A stretch of 6,496 bases of DNA from assembly GCA_900544985.1 (NCBI GenBank), contig UQXK01000066.1, positions 1-6,496 of the forward strand, read 5' to 3'. The first letter of the stretch is position 1. Each line of letters opens with the position of its first letter. Shown piece after piece: positions 1 through 5,625 of this stretch. The position numbers and the translations under genes were made by a program. Origin of the DNA: an uncultured Eubacteriales bacterium. GTDB taxonomy: Bacteria > Bacillota > Clostridia > Oscillospirales > CAG-272. The notes below the pieces were generated by a model. That model was given only the letters and a program-made list of their open reading frames with translations, did not search any database and was not told the DNA's origin.

Positions 1-36
1 TTCAAGGACCGTCTCGCACCGTTTCCTCAACAGCGC
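1..36 (-). other. 5' end of a leftward transcript, possibly a small structured RNA
   Basis: This is the first ~36 nt downstream of the promoter at 43-71, read leftward: it begins near GCGCTGTTGAGGAAACGG and runs off the window. The only in-frame start near the GAGGAA purine motif, a GTG, meets a stop after five codons, so protein coding here is unlikely. The strong promoter, the A-tract upstream region and the general look of the sequence would fit a stable RNA such as the bacterial SRP (4.5S) RNA, whose conserved apical domain would lie just outside the window. A structured mRNA leader is the alternative. Which RNA it is remains a guess. Confidence 0.3.
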
Positions 37-42
37 TCGATT

Positions 43-71
43 ATTCTATCATATTACCCTCCTCTTGTCAA
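43..71 (-). promoter_or_regulatory. Strong leftward sigma-A-type promoter for an off-window transcript
   Basis: On the minus strand a perfect -35 box TTGACA (66-71) is followed by a 17-nt spacer and a -10 box TAGAAT (43-48), five of six matches to consensus. The start point would be near position 36. The DNA just upstream (72-126) is a series of A-tracts on the minus strand, like an UP element. The first ~36 nt of the transcript contain no usable start codon, so it is either a leader or a non-coding RNA. Box positions are read directly; activity is inferred. Confidence 0.7.
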
Positions 72-164
72 TACCTTTTTTGAATCTTTTTTCGGTTTTT
101 TTCATTTTTCTTTATTTTTCCTTTTTGAAGCGCTTTTTCACAAGGTTTTCGACATTTAAGATAT

Positions 165-203
165 AACAACCCCTGCCGAAAAAAGCGGCAGAGGTTGTTT
201 TTT
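165..203. terminator. Bidirectional hairpin terminator
   Basis: Arms AACAACC (165-171) and GGTTGTT (193-199) flank a C/A mismatch and a second stem CTGCCG (173-178) / CGGCAG (186-191) with a 7-nt A-rich loop. The run of six T at 198-203 suits rightward transcripts. Read leftward, the hairpin lies 12 nt after the stop codon of the DUF1934 gene, with only a mixed TTGTTATATCTT tail. It probably ends the gpmI unit, though its better U-tract faces the other way. Confidence 0.7.
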
Positions 204-214
204 GATTCGAATTA

Positions 215-664
215 TTATTTTATAACCGTGAGTTTATATTCGTTCCTGCTGACGGTTATGCCCTTGACTTCCATATTATAAGAAACGCCTATACTCCCGC
301 CCGAAAGAGAAAGAGTATTCTTAACGGATTTTGTAACTATAAAAAATTCCAAAGTCAGATCCTGAGTTTTATATGAACAGGCGCATCTCTCTCCGGAGGA
401 GAAAAGGCAAGCCATGCTCACCTCTCCCGTGCGAAACATAGAGACGGATTTCGGCTCTTCTTTTTTCCAGAAGAGCTTTGTTCTCGTCGTCTCACCGTCT
501 TTCGATAGATGTTCTTCATATTCTATACAAACATTTCCGTCTTCTTCCGTTATAACGCCGTCGCATATAACATTCATCGAGACGGGTTCGGAATCATACG
601 ATTCGTCGCCCTCTGTTTGCTTCGCGGAAATACCGATCCTGACATTTCTCTTATCGGATATCAT
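215..664 (-). CDS. DUF1934 family beta-barrel protein (YwiB-like)
   Basis: A 149-residue, probably cytoplasmic protein with no signal peptide or membrane segment. The pattern is that of the DUF1934 (YwiB-like) family, a small calycin-like beta-barrel of unknown function common in Firmicutes: alternating hydrophobic strands, an EYEEHLSKDGETTRTKLFW segment (residues ~48-66), the RTGE turn (~78-81), a YKTQDLTLEFFIVTK segment (~98-112) and a C-terminal GVSYNMEV strand (~126-133). An in-frame ATG at 697 exists but would overlap gpmI by 31 nt. The ATG at 664 lies two bases after the gpmI stop codon, gives the usual family length and begins at MISDKRN, so I prefer it. Its Shine-Dalgarno is weak (AAAGTGAG, inside the end of gpmI), which suggests translational coupling. 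Co-transcription with gpmI is inferred. No substrate or partner can be assigned. Confidence 0.8.
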   Translation of the reverse strand: MISDKRNVRIGISAKQTEGDESYDSEPVSMNVICDGVITEEDGNVCIEYEEHLSKDGETTRTKLFWKKEEPKSVSMFRTGEVSMACLFSSGERCACSYKTQDLTLEFFIVTKSVKNTLSLSGGSIGVSYNMEVKGITVSRNEYKLTVIK

Positions 665-666
665 AC

Positions 667-2316
667 TCACTTTAAATCTATGATGCTCTCGCACCACATG
701 GAGGGCGCTTTATATCCGAGAAGTTCTACCGTAGTAGCCGCAACATTTGCAAGTCCGAACTTGCCGCTCTTCATAGAATATGCGTCGCCGGAGAAATTAT
801 CATATATAATAAACGGAACAGGATTGAGAGTATGGCTCGTCTTTGCCTTGGGCGTGCCGTCGGAATTTGTTTTTACATTGCCCTTTTTGTCAAGCTCGCA
901 CATTTCGTCGGAGTTTCCGTGATCGGCGGTTATAAGAGCAACGCCTTTCGCTTTATCGACAGCCGCGATTATACGGGCGAGCTGTATATCGAGCGCTTCG
1001 AGAGAAACAATTGTCGCCTCATAGTTGCCCGTGTGTCCGACCATGTCTCCGTTCGGGAAGTTCGCGCGGATATAGTTATATTTTCCGCTTTCGATAGCTT
1101 CGATAACGGCGTCGGCAACAAGTGCGCACTGCATCCACGGACGCTGTTCAAAAGGAACAATATCGGAGGGGATCTCCATATAAGTTTCTGTTTTTTCGTC
1201 GAATTTGCCGCTTCTGTTTCCGTTCCAGAAGTATGTTACGTGACCGTATTTCTGAGTTTCCGATACGGCAAACTGCGTAACGCCCGTGCCGGCAAGGTAT
1301 TCTCCCATGGTATTTGTTATTGCAGGAGGAGCAACAAGATATCTTGACGGGATATGAAGGTCGCCGTCATATTCGAGCATTCCGGCATAAACAACGCTCG
1401 GAACTCTTACTCTGTCGAATTTATCAAAATCAGTGCCGCCCTCGAACGCCTTTGATATTTCTATCGCGCGGTCGCCGCGGAAGTTGAAGAATACGACGCT
1501 GTCGCCGTCTTCAACAGTGCCGACGGGTTTGCCGTCTTTCGCTATTACAAACGCGGGAAGATCCTGGTCTATGACGCCTGTCTCTGCGCGGTAAGCAGAA
1601 ATAGCCTCTGCGGCGGAAGAAAACTGTCTGCCCTCGCCGAGAACGTGAGTTTTCCAGCCCTCTTCAACCATTTTCCAGTTTGCTTCGTATCTGTCCATCG
1701 TGATCTTCATTCTGCCGCCGCCGGAAGCGATCATAACATCGAAATTGTCATCGCGAAGTCCTGCGAGGAAATCCTCAAACGGATTGACATAATCGAGAGC
1801 GGAAGTCTCTCCAACATCGCGTCCGTCGAGAAGTATATGGATTCTCACGCGGTGAACGCCGTCGTTTTTGGCGCGTTCAACCATTGCGCGAAGGTGATTT
1901 ATATGAGAATGTACGTTTCCGTCGGAGAAAAGTCCGAGAAAATGGAATGTTCCGTTCGTCGTCTTTACATTTTCAACAAGCTCTTTCCAGCTCTTGCCTT
2001 CGAACATTTTGCCGCTTTCGATAGATTCCGCAACGAGCTTTGCGCCCTGTGCGAAGACCTGACCGGAGCCGAGCGCATTGTGTCCAACCTCGGAATTTCC
2101 CATATCGTCGTCGCTCATAAGACCGACCGCCGTTCCGTGCGCCTGCAAAAGCGTTGTGGGATATTTTTTCATAAGCATATCGAGCGTAGGTGTGTATGCG
2201 TTTTTCACAGCATTTCCGGGACCGTCGGGAGCTATGCCCACACCGTCCATTACGATTGTAACGACAGGACCTTTTACGCCTATCGTTTTTTCAAGTTTTT
2301 CAAGTTTATGTTCCAT
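667..2316 (-). CDS. gpmI: 2,3-bisphosphoglycerate-independent phosphoglycerate mutase
   Basis: Cytoplasmic glycolytic enzyme that interconverts 3- and 2-phosphoglycerate using two metal ions (usually Mn) and a phosphoserine intermediate, without the 2,3-bisphosphoglycerate cofactor. Visible active-site elements, by analogy with characterised iPGMs: Asp24 in VMDGVG, nucleophile Ser75 in MGNSEVGHN, His136 in SDGNVHSH, Arg166-Asp167 in LLDGRD, Arg202 and Arg209 in GRMKITMDRY, Arg280/Arg283 in FRGDR, Asp424 and His428 in DMVGH, Asp465-His466 in TADHGN and His495 in SHTLNPVPF. At 549 residues it is longer than the ~510-residue Bacillus or E. coli form; GGRMxxTMDRYEAxW and FRGDRAIE resemble the longer plant/trypanosome-type branch. 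The ATG at 2316 has a good Shine-Dalgarno (AAAGGA, ~2323-2329). It is transcribed divergently from rbfA, is first in a unit with the DUF1934 gene, and has no other glycolytic gene beside it. All catalytic residues appear intact. Confidence 0.97.
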   Translation of the reverse strand: MEHKLEKLEKTIGVKGPVVTIVMDGVGIAPDGPGNAVKNAYTPTLDMLMKKYPTTLLQAHGTAVGLMSDDDMGNSEVGHNALGSGQVFAQGAKLVAESIESGKMFEGKSWKELVENVKTTNGTFHFLGLFSDGNVHSHINHLRAMVERAKNDGVHRVRIHILLDGRDVGETSALDYVNPFEDFLAGLRDDNFDVMIASGGGRMKITMDRYEANWKMVEEGWKTHVLGEGRQFSSAAEAISAYRAETGVIDQDLPAFVIAKDGKPVGTVEDGDSVVFFNFRGDRAIEISKAFEGGTDFDKFDRVRVPSVVYAGMLEYDGDLHIPSRYLVAPPAITNTMGEYLAGTGVTQFAVSETQKYGHVTYFWNGNRSGKFDEKTETYMEIPSDIVPFEQRPWMQCALVADAVIEAIESGKYNYIRANFPNGDMVGHTGNYEATIVSLEALDIQLARIIAAVDKAKGVALITADHGNSDEMCELDKKGNVKTNSDGTPKAKTSHTLNPVPFIIYDNFSGDAYSMKSGKFGLANVAATTVELLGYKAPSMWCESIIDLK

Positions 2317-2361
2317 ACTCTTTTCCTTTCAAAAAACAGAGAAATTTCATTTTCAATGCTT

Positions 2362-2390
2362 ATTATATATTCAAGGCGACACGCTGTCAA
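2362..2390 (-). promoter_or_regulatory. Consensus sigma-A promoter of gpmI
   Basis: Minus strand: -35 TTGACA (2385-2390), a 17-nt spacer, and -10 TATAAT (2362-2367). Both hexamers match the consensus exactly at the optimal spacing. The start would be near 2355, giving a ~38-nt leader that carries the AAAGGA ribosome binding site. This points to strong, largely constitutive transcription, reasonable for a glycolytic enzyme. Confidence 0.85.
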
Positions 2391-2466
2391 GCACACATTT
2401 GCAAATGCGTGCCGCTCTTGCTTTTTTCCCGATAAAGATAAACGCAAAAAATCCGTTCTAAGTATA

Positions 2467-2530
2467 AATTTATTTTTACACAAATCTTTTAAAGATTCCA
2501 AAGAAACTATTTCCGAAAAATCCCTTGCCT
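2467..2530 (+). repeat. Possible decayed copy of the structured repeat
   Basis: Compared with the copy at 5350-5488, this stretch keeps the order TTTATTTT, then CTTTT, then GATTCCAAAG (2494-2503, 10 of 10 identical to 5427-5436), then CGAAAAATCCCTTG (2514-2527, 12 of 14 matching 5446-5459). The 12-bp hairpin can no longer form. The segment is AT-rich, so some similarity may be chance, but the co-linear order argues for a relic. Orientation matches the other copies. Confidence 0.35.
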
Positions 2531-2576
2531 TTTAAAAAGTACCGATCATATTATTGCGCACTGTTTTATTAAAACA

Positions 2577-2605
2577 TTGATTTTCGGTAAAAATAGTGTT
2601 ATTAT
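2577..2605 (+). promoter_or_regulatory. Candidate promoter of the rbfA-nrnA-truB unit
   Basis: -35 TTGATT (2577-2582), a 17-nt spacer, and -10 TATTAT (2600-2605) preceded by an extended TGT motif (2597-2599). The expected start is near 2612, leaving a ~57-nt leader. The surrounding AT-richness permits alternative -10 boxes (TATATAAA nearby), so the exact assignment is tentative. Confidence 0.6.
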
Positions 2606-2638
2606 ATAAATAAGTATATATTTAAACGAAACGGTTCG

Positions 2639-2655
2639 GCGTCTTTTGCGGACGC
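2639..2655 (+). promoter_or_regulatory. Small leader hairpin before the rbfA ribosome binding site
   Basis: GCGTC (2639-2643) pairs with GACGC (2651-2655) around a 7-nt loop. It ends three bases before the AAAGGA Shine-Dalgarno (2658-2663) of rbfA. It may shape the leader, but a 5-bp stem is short enough to be chance. Confidence 0.3.
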
Positions 2656-2668
2656 AGAAAGGAACAGT

Positions 2669-3073
2669 ATGTCCAAATACAGACGCACGAGAATAAACGA
2701 CGAGATGACGCGCGTTATAGCGGAAGCGCTCCGCACGGTAAAAGACCCGAGGGTCGCCGCATCTCTCATAACCGTGACAAAATCCGACGTCACGGGAGAT
2801 TTAAAATACGCGAAAATCTATTTTTCCGTTTTCGGAGCCGATGACGACGAAATAAAAGAGATAAAAAAAGGGCTATACAGCGCGGCGGGATATCTTCGTT
2901 CTTACGTCGCAAGAGAACTGAATCTGCGCGCCACGCCGGAACTTACATTTGAATACGACAATGCAATGCAGCACGGCGAAGAAATAATGAGACTCATGAA
3001 ATCGATAGAAAAAGACGGCAGCGCGGAAAACTCCCCCGAAAAAACCGAAAGCGAGGAGAGCGGCGATGAATAA
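2669..3073 (+). CDS. rbfA: 30S ribosome-binding factor A
   Basis: Cytoplasmic assembly factor that binds the 30S subunit near the 5' domain of 16S rRNA during late maturation and is needed for efficient processing and cold growth (family knowledge). The 134-residue product begins SKYRRTRINDEMTRVIAEAL, the typical N-terminal helix, followed by KDPRV, strands carrying VTxVxVTxDLxxAKIYFSVFG-like residues (~33-56), and the GYLRSYVARELNLRATPELTF segment (~74-94) that contains the interrupted KH-fold helix-turn. The last ~20 residues form an acidic, Ser/Glu-rich tail. The ATG at 2669 has a good AAAGGA site five bases upstream. The stop codon overlaps the nrnA start by 8 nt, so translation is probably coupled. 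In many Gram-positive bacteria rbfA follows infB; here a divergent gpmI lies upstream instead. Confidence 0.95.
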   Translation: MSKYRRTRINDEMTRVIAEALRTVKDPRVAASLITVTKSDVTGDLKYAKIYFSVFGADDDEIKEIKKGLYSAAGYLRSYVARELNLRATPELTFEYDNAMQHGEEIMRLMKSIEKDGSAENSPEKTESEESGDE

Positions 3074-4037
3074 TATAACCATATCGGGCATATGTAAATT
3101 TCTTCTCGCAAACGACAACTTTCTTATTTTCATGCACGAAAACCCCGATGCGGACGCCGTGGGCTCCTGCTTCGCAATGCTTGCGACTCTTCAATCGCTC
3201 GGAAAGACGGCTTATCCCATATGCTGTGATAAAGTGCCGTCCTCTCTTGCATTCATGACCGACGGGGTACGCGAGTTCGGCGCCGAAAACATTCCCTCAG
3301 GCTTTACGCCGAAATTTATAATGAGCGTCGATGTCGCTTCGGCAGGACAGTTCGGCGCACTGCGCGATTACGCGGCAAAGGTCTCTCTTGCGCTCGACCA
3401 CCATGCGACGCACGACAGATTCGCCACCTATGTATACGTAGACCCTAAGGCTGGTGCTTGCGCCGAGATAGTTTACAGAGTGATAAATACGCTTCTTTCG
3501 GGTAACATTCCCGCAAAGACCGCGTCCCTTCTCTATGCGGGACTTGCCGCCGACACAGGCGGTTTCAGATACGCAAACACCACGCCTGCGACGCACAAAG
3601 TCGCGGCAAAACTTATAGAGCACGGCGCAAACCACGCCCAAATATGCCGCAGTCTTTTCGAATGCAAGAGCAAAAGCGCACTTGCCGCGGAAGCTTTCGC
3701 CATGGATAACGTAAAATATCTTTGCGGCGGCAAAATCTCTTACACAAAAATAACACTCGCCGACAAGCATTCGCACGGCTTTGAAGACGAGGATACTTAC
3801 GATGTAATAAACGTCATAAGACGCGCCGACGGCGTAAAGATCGCCATTTTCGCGCGCGAAAAAGACGACGGCACATACAAGATCTCCACAAGGAGTTCGT
3901 GCGAAATAGACGTTTCAAAAATATGCGGCATATTCGGCGGCGGCGGACACCAGGGCGCGGCAGGTTGCAGCGTTCAGCCCGAAAACGTCGACAGCGCAGT
4001 GGAACGCATAGTAAAGGAATGCGGATTCGATGATTGA
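3066..4037 (+). CDS. nrnA: DHH/DHHA1 phosphoesterase, NrnA-type oligoribonuclease / pAp phosphatase
   Basis: Cytoplasmic Mn-dependent phosphoesterase. NrnA proteins degrade 2-5-nt RNA fragments (nanoRNA, pGpG) and often dephosphorylate 3'-phosphoadenosine 5'-phosphate. The 323 residues carry the full DHH set: motif I HENPDADAVGS (24-34), Asp89 in the MSVDVA strand, DHH at 111-113, and ADTGGFRY (162-169) with Asp163. The C-terminal DHHA1 substrate-binding domain (~220-323) has the glycine motif GGGGHQGAAG (291-300). Length is typical. The ATG at 3066 overlaps the end of rbfA and is preceded by AGGAG (3054-3058). It lies between rbfA and truB, the usual order in Firmicutes and Actinobacteria. 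Family and fold are certain; the split between RNA-fragment and pAp activity cannot be read from sequence alone. Confidence 0.93.
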   Translation: MNNITISGICKFLLANDNFLIFMHENPDADAVGSCFAMLATLQSLGKTAYPICCDKVPSSLAFMTDGVREFGAENIPSGFTPKFIMSVDVASAGQFGALRDYAAKVSLALDHHATHDRFATYVYVDPKAGACAEIVYRVINTLLSGNIPAKTASLLYAGLAADTGGFRYANTTPATHKVAAKLIEHGANHAQICRSLFECKSKSALAAEAFAMDNVKYLCGGKISYTKITLADKHSHGFEDEDTYDVINVIRRADGVKIAIFAREKDDGTYKISTRSSCEIDVSKICGIFGGGGHQGAAGCSVQPENVDSAVERIVKECGFDD

Positions 4038-4926
4038 GAACGGCATATCCGGTATACTTACGATAAACAAAAGCGCGGGCATGACATCGCACGACGTGGT
4101 GAATAAGATACGCAGGCTTTACAGCACAAAAAAAGTGGGGCACGCGGGAACTCTTGACCCGGACGCCACGGGTGTTCTCGTTGTTCTCGTCGGACGCGCG
4201 GCAAAAGCCGCGGAATTCGCCGTATGCGAAAGAAAAGAGTACCGTGCGGGACTGCTTCTCGGAATCACAACGGACACGCAGGACACAAGCGGAAAAATTC
4301 TCTCTTCCTCTGACAATATCCCGCCGAAAGAAGAAGTTTTGGAAGCGGTAAATTCCTTTTCGGGCGAAATAATGCAGATTCCGCCGATGTATTCGGCGCT
4401 CAAAGTAGGCGGAAAAAAGCTTTGCGACATGGCGCGCGCCGGCATCACGGTAGAACGCGAAGCAAGACCGATAACCATATATTCCATAAAAGCAGACGGT
4501 GACGGTAAAAATTACACGCTCGACGTTTCATGCTCCGCGGGAACATACATAAGAACGCTCTGCCATGATATCGGAGAAAAGCTCGGCTGCGGAGGCGCGA
4601 TGTCGTCGCTTGTGAGAAAAGCTTCCGGAGGGTTTTCGATAGAAAACGCCGTGACGCTCGAAGAAATAGAGCGTATGGATATTTCCGAAAGGGAAAGCTT
4701 GCTCATGCCGACGGAAAATCTTTTCAAAGAGCTTCAAACAGTAAAGCTTCCCGTATTCTACGAAAGACTCGCGCAAAACGGCGCTGAAATTTATCAGAAA
4801 AAAATCGGCACTTCTTTTGAAAACGGAACGCTTCTCCGCGTTTACGGAAAAGACGGCTTTTTCGGAATAGGAAAGGTTTCGGAATTCGAAGAAGGAAGCG
4901 CTGTAAAAATCATAAAATTTCTTTGA
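4030..4926 (+). CDS. truB: tRNA pseudouridine(55) synthase
   Basis: Converts uridine 55 in the T-loop of elongator tRNAs to pseudouridine and also acts as a tRNA folding chaperone (family knowledge). The 298-residue protein starts with the family opening GILTINKSAGMTSHDVVNKIRR (residues ~8-29). The catalytic segment GHAGTLDPDATGVL (37-50) carries the nucleophile Asp43. KEYRAGLLLGITTDTQDTSG (~69-88) provides the active-site Tyr71, followed by PPMYSALKVGGKKLCDMARAG (~118-138) and GTYIRTLCHDIG (171-182) with Arg175. The last ~60 residues match the position of the PUA-like C-terminal domain. The ATG at 4030 overlaps nrnA by 8 nt, with AAAGGAA (~4013-4019) upstream at rather long spacing. ribF, the common next gene, is not here; a small membrane-protein gene follows after 9 nt. 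Confidence 0.97.
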   Translation: MIENGISGILTINKSAGMTSHDVVNKIRRLYSTKKVGHAGTLDPDATGVLVVLVGRAAKAAEFAVCERKEYRAGLLLGITTDTQDTSGKILSSSDNIPPKEEVLEAVNSFSGEIMQIPPMYSALKVGGKKLCDMARAGITVEREARPITIYSIKADGDGKNYTLDVSCSAGTYIRTLCHDIGEKLGCGGAMSSLVRKASGGFSIENAVTLEEIERMDISERESLLMPTENLFKELQTVKLPVFYERLAQNGAEIYQKKIGTSFENGTLLRVYGKDGFFGIGKVSEFEEGSAVKIIKFL

Positions 4927-4935
4927 GGTGTTTTT

Positions 4936-5349
4936 ATGAGAAAAGAAGAAATCGAAAAGGAAATATACGAAAAGGCTGTGGCAAAACAAAACCGCCTTTT
5001 AAAAAAGGTTTTATCCCTCACTTTCGGTATAATGGGAATAGTTTTCGCGATAATAACGACCGTTGTCGCCCTCTTGCCGAAGGAGAGCACCGACGCGATT
5101 TTTGAATCAAACTACGAAAAGACCGTTTTTATAATAATTTTTGCCTCTTTTGCGGCGGTGTTTTTGCTTGTCGCCATAATCGCAAGGCTTATAAATGTAA
5201 AACCCAATTACGAAAAATATAAAAATCAGATAGAAAAACGCGGGTTTGCTTATTATTCCACATTTACGCTGTACGCAGAAATGGAAATGATGAAAGAAAA
5301 GATCGCTCGCCTCGAAGAGACTGTCGAAAAATTAAAGAACGAAAAATAA
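4936..5349 (+). CDS. Small two-helix membrane protein with C-terminal coiled coil
   Basis: I do not recognise a family. The 137-residue product has a charged, helical N-terminus (MRKEEIEKEIYEKAVAKQNR), then two hydrophobic segments at ~25-47 and ~63-86, each long enough to span the membrane, separated by a short loop with several acidic residues (STDAIFESNYEK). The C-terminus (~113-137) is rich in Glu, Lys and Leu with heptad-like spacing and probably forms a coiled coil. With basic residues before the first helix and after the second, both ends are likely cytoplasmic (inferred). The start is supported by GAGGTG (4925-4930), overlapping the truB stop codon and five bases from the ATG, so it belongs to the rbfA-nrnA-truB transcript. 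A structured repeat begins immediately after its stop codon. Function is unknown. Confidence 0.8.
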   Translation: MRKEEIEKEIYEKAVAKQNRLLKKVLSLTFGIMGIVFAIITTVVALLPKESTDAIFESNYEKTVFIIIFASFAAVFLLVAIIARLINVKPNYEKYKNQIEKRGFAYYSTFTLYAEMEMMKEKIARLEETVEKLKNEK

Positions 5350-5488
5350 CTTACCTTTCTTGAAAGAAAGGTAAGCCAAAGAACTTTGCACCGAAATACA
5401 TCACTTTATTTTGGCGAAGCTTTTGAGATTCCAAAGGACTTTTCACGAAAAGTCCTTTGTGTCAAGGGTTTGGGGCGGATAGCCCCAA
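5350..5488 (+). repeat. Structured repeat, copy 1 (multi-hairpin element)
   Basis: Begins at the base after the TAA of the membrane-protein gene. Parts in order: hairpin A, CTTACCTTTC (5350-5359) with GAAAGGTAAG (5366-5375) around a 6-nt loop; a longer-range helix pairing 5377-5389 (CAAAG-AA-CTTTGC) with 5414-5425 (GCGAAG-CTTTTG) around a 24-nt loop; hairpin B, CAAAGGACTTTT (5432-5443) with AAAAGTCCTTTG (5448-5459) and loop CACG; hairpin C, TTGGGGC (5470-5476) with GCCCCAA (5482-5488) and loop GGATA. No T-run follows hairpins A or B, so it does not look like an ordinary terminator. A second copy starts at 6376. It may be a REP-like non-autonomous element or a 3'-UTR RNA structure. Confidence 0.8.
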
Positions 5489-5503
5489 CTGATAACGCAC
5501 ACG

Positions 5504-5532
5504 AAAAAACGCGGAGAAATCCGCGTTTTTTT
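5504..5532 (+). terminator. Rho-independent terminator of the rbfA unit
   Basis: CGCGGA (5510-5515) pairs with TCCGCG (5520-5525) across a GAAA tetraloop. The stem is extended by six A (5504-5509) against T (5526-5531), giving 12 pairs and a run of seven T at the 3' end. It lies downstream of the repeat and just before the hydrolase promoter. The upstream A-run means it could also work leftward. Confidence 0.88.
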
Positions 5533-5535
5533 CTA

Positions 5536-5564
5536 TTGACAAACAGGTAAAGCAAGTATAAAAT
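5536..5564 (+). promoter_or_regulatory. Sigma-A-type promoter of the hydrolase gene
   Basis: A perfect -35 TTGACA (5536-5541), a 17-nt spacer, and -10 TAAAAT (5559-5564, five of six). The start would be near 5571, giving a ~55-nt leader. It begins four bases after the preceding terminator, so the hydrolase is a separate transcription unit. Confidence 0.8.
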
Positions 5565-5605
5565 AGAGATAAATATTTGTTCGGGGCGATGTTTTGATTT
5601 TTTAG

Positions 5606-5620
5606 CTCCGAAATCGGAGG
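5606..5620 (+). promoter_or_regulatory. Shine-Dalgarno of the hydrolase partly buried in a hairpin
   Basis: CTCCG (5606-5610) pairs with CGGAG (5615-5619) around the loop AAAT, and a possible extra A-T pair can close it further. The right arm overlaps the GGAGG ribosome binding site (5616-5620), five bases before the ATG at 5626. The pairing would hide most of the site, so translation may depend on RNA folding; five bp is a modest stem. Confidence 0.45.
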
Positions 5621-5625
5621 TAAAA

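Larger units (their letters stand above)
2317..2668. other. Divergent intergenic region between gpmI and rbfA
   Basis: This 352-bp AT-rich stretch carries no convincing gene. It holds the leftward gpmI promoter (2362-2390), a 7-bp perfect inverted repeat AATCTTT-T-AAAGATT (2483-2497), a stretch at about 2467-2530 resembling the structured repeat found later in the window, the candidate rbfA promoter (2577-2605) and a small hairpin just before the rbfA start (2639-2655). Open frames crossing it have no coding-like composition or recognisable protein. Confidence 0.8.

Noticed and set aside
1..36. T-box-like leader suggested by GGTGCGAGACGG
   Set aside because: The motif lies only ~20 nt from the predicted transcript start, too close to fit a specifier-containing stem I before it.
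665..697. Longer start of the DUF1934 gene at 697
   Set aside because: It would overlap gpmI by 31 nt and add residues not expected for the family; the ATG at 664 gives the usual length.
2306..2350. 14-codon leader ORF (MKFLCFLKGKEYGT) on the minus strand overlapping the gpmI start codon out of frame
   Set aside because: Its ATG lies only about five bases from the predicted transcription start and has no ribosome binding site, so translation is unlikely.
1645..2535. Long rightward open frame of 296 codons opposite gpmI
   Set aside because: It is antisense to a clearly conserved enzyme, its product has no recognisable domain, and it extends into AT-rich non-coding DNA. It is a shadow frame.
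3089..3098. Altered DHH motif I (PDADA instead of the common PDGDA) as a sign of a dead NrnA
   Set aside because: That glycine position varies among active members of the family, and the metal-binding His and Asp residues are all present.
5350..5375. Hairpin A of the repeat as a rho-independent terminator
   Set aside because: No T-run follows the stem in either copy, and a canonical terminator exists at 5504-5532.
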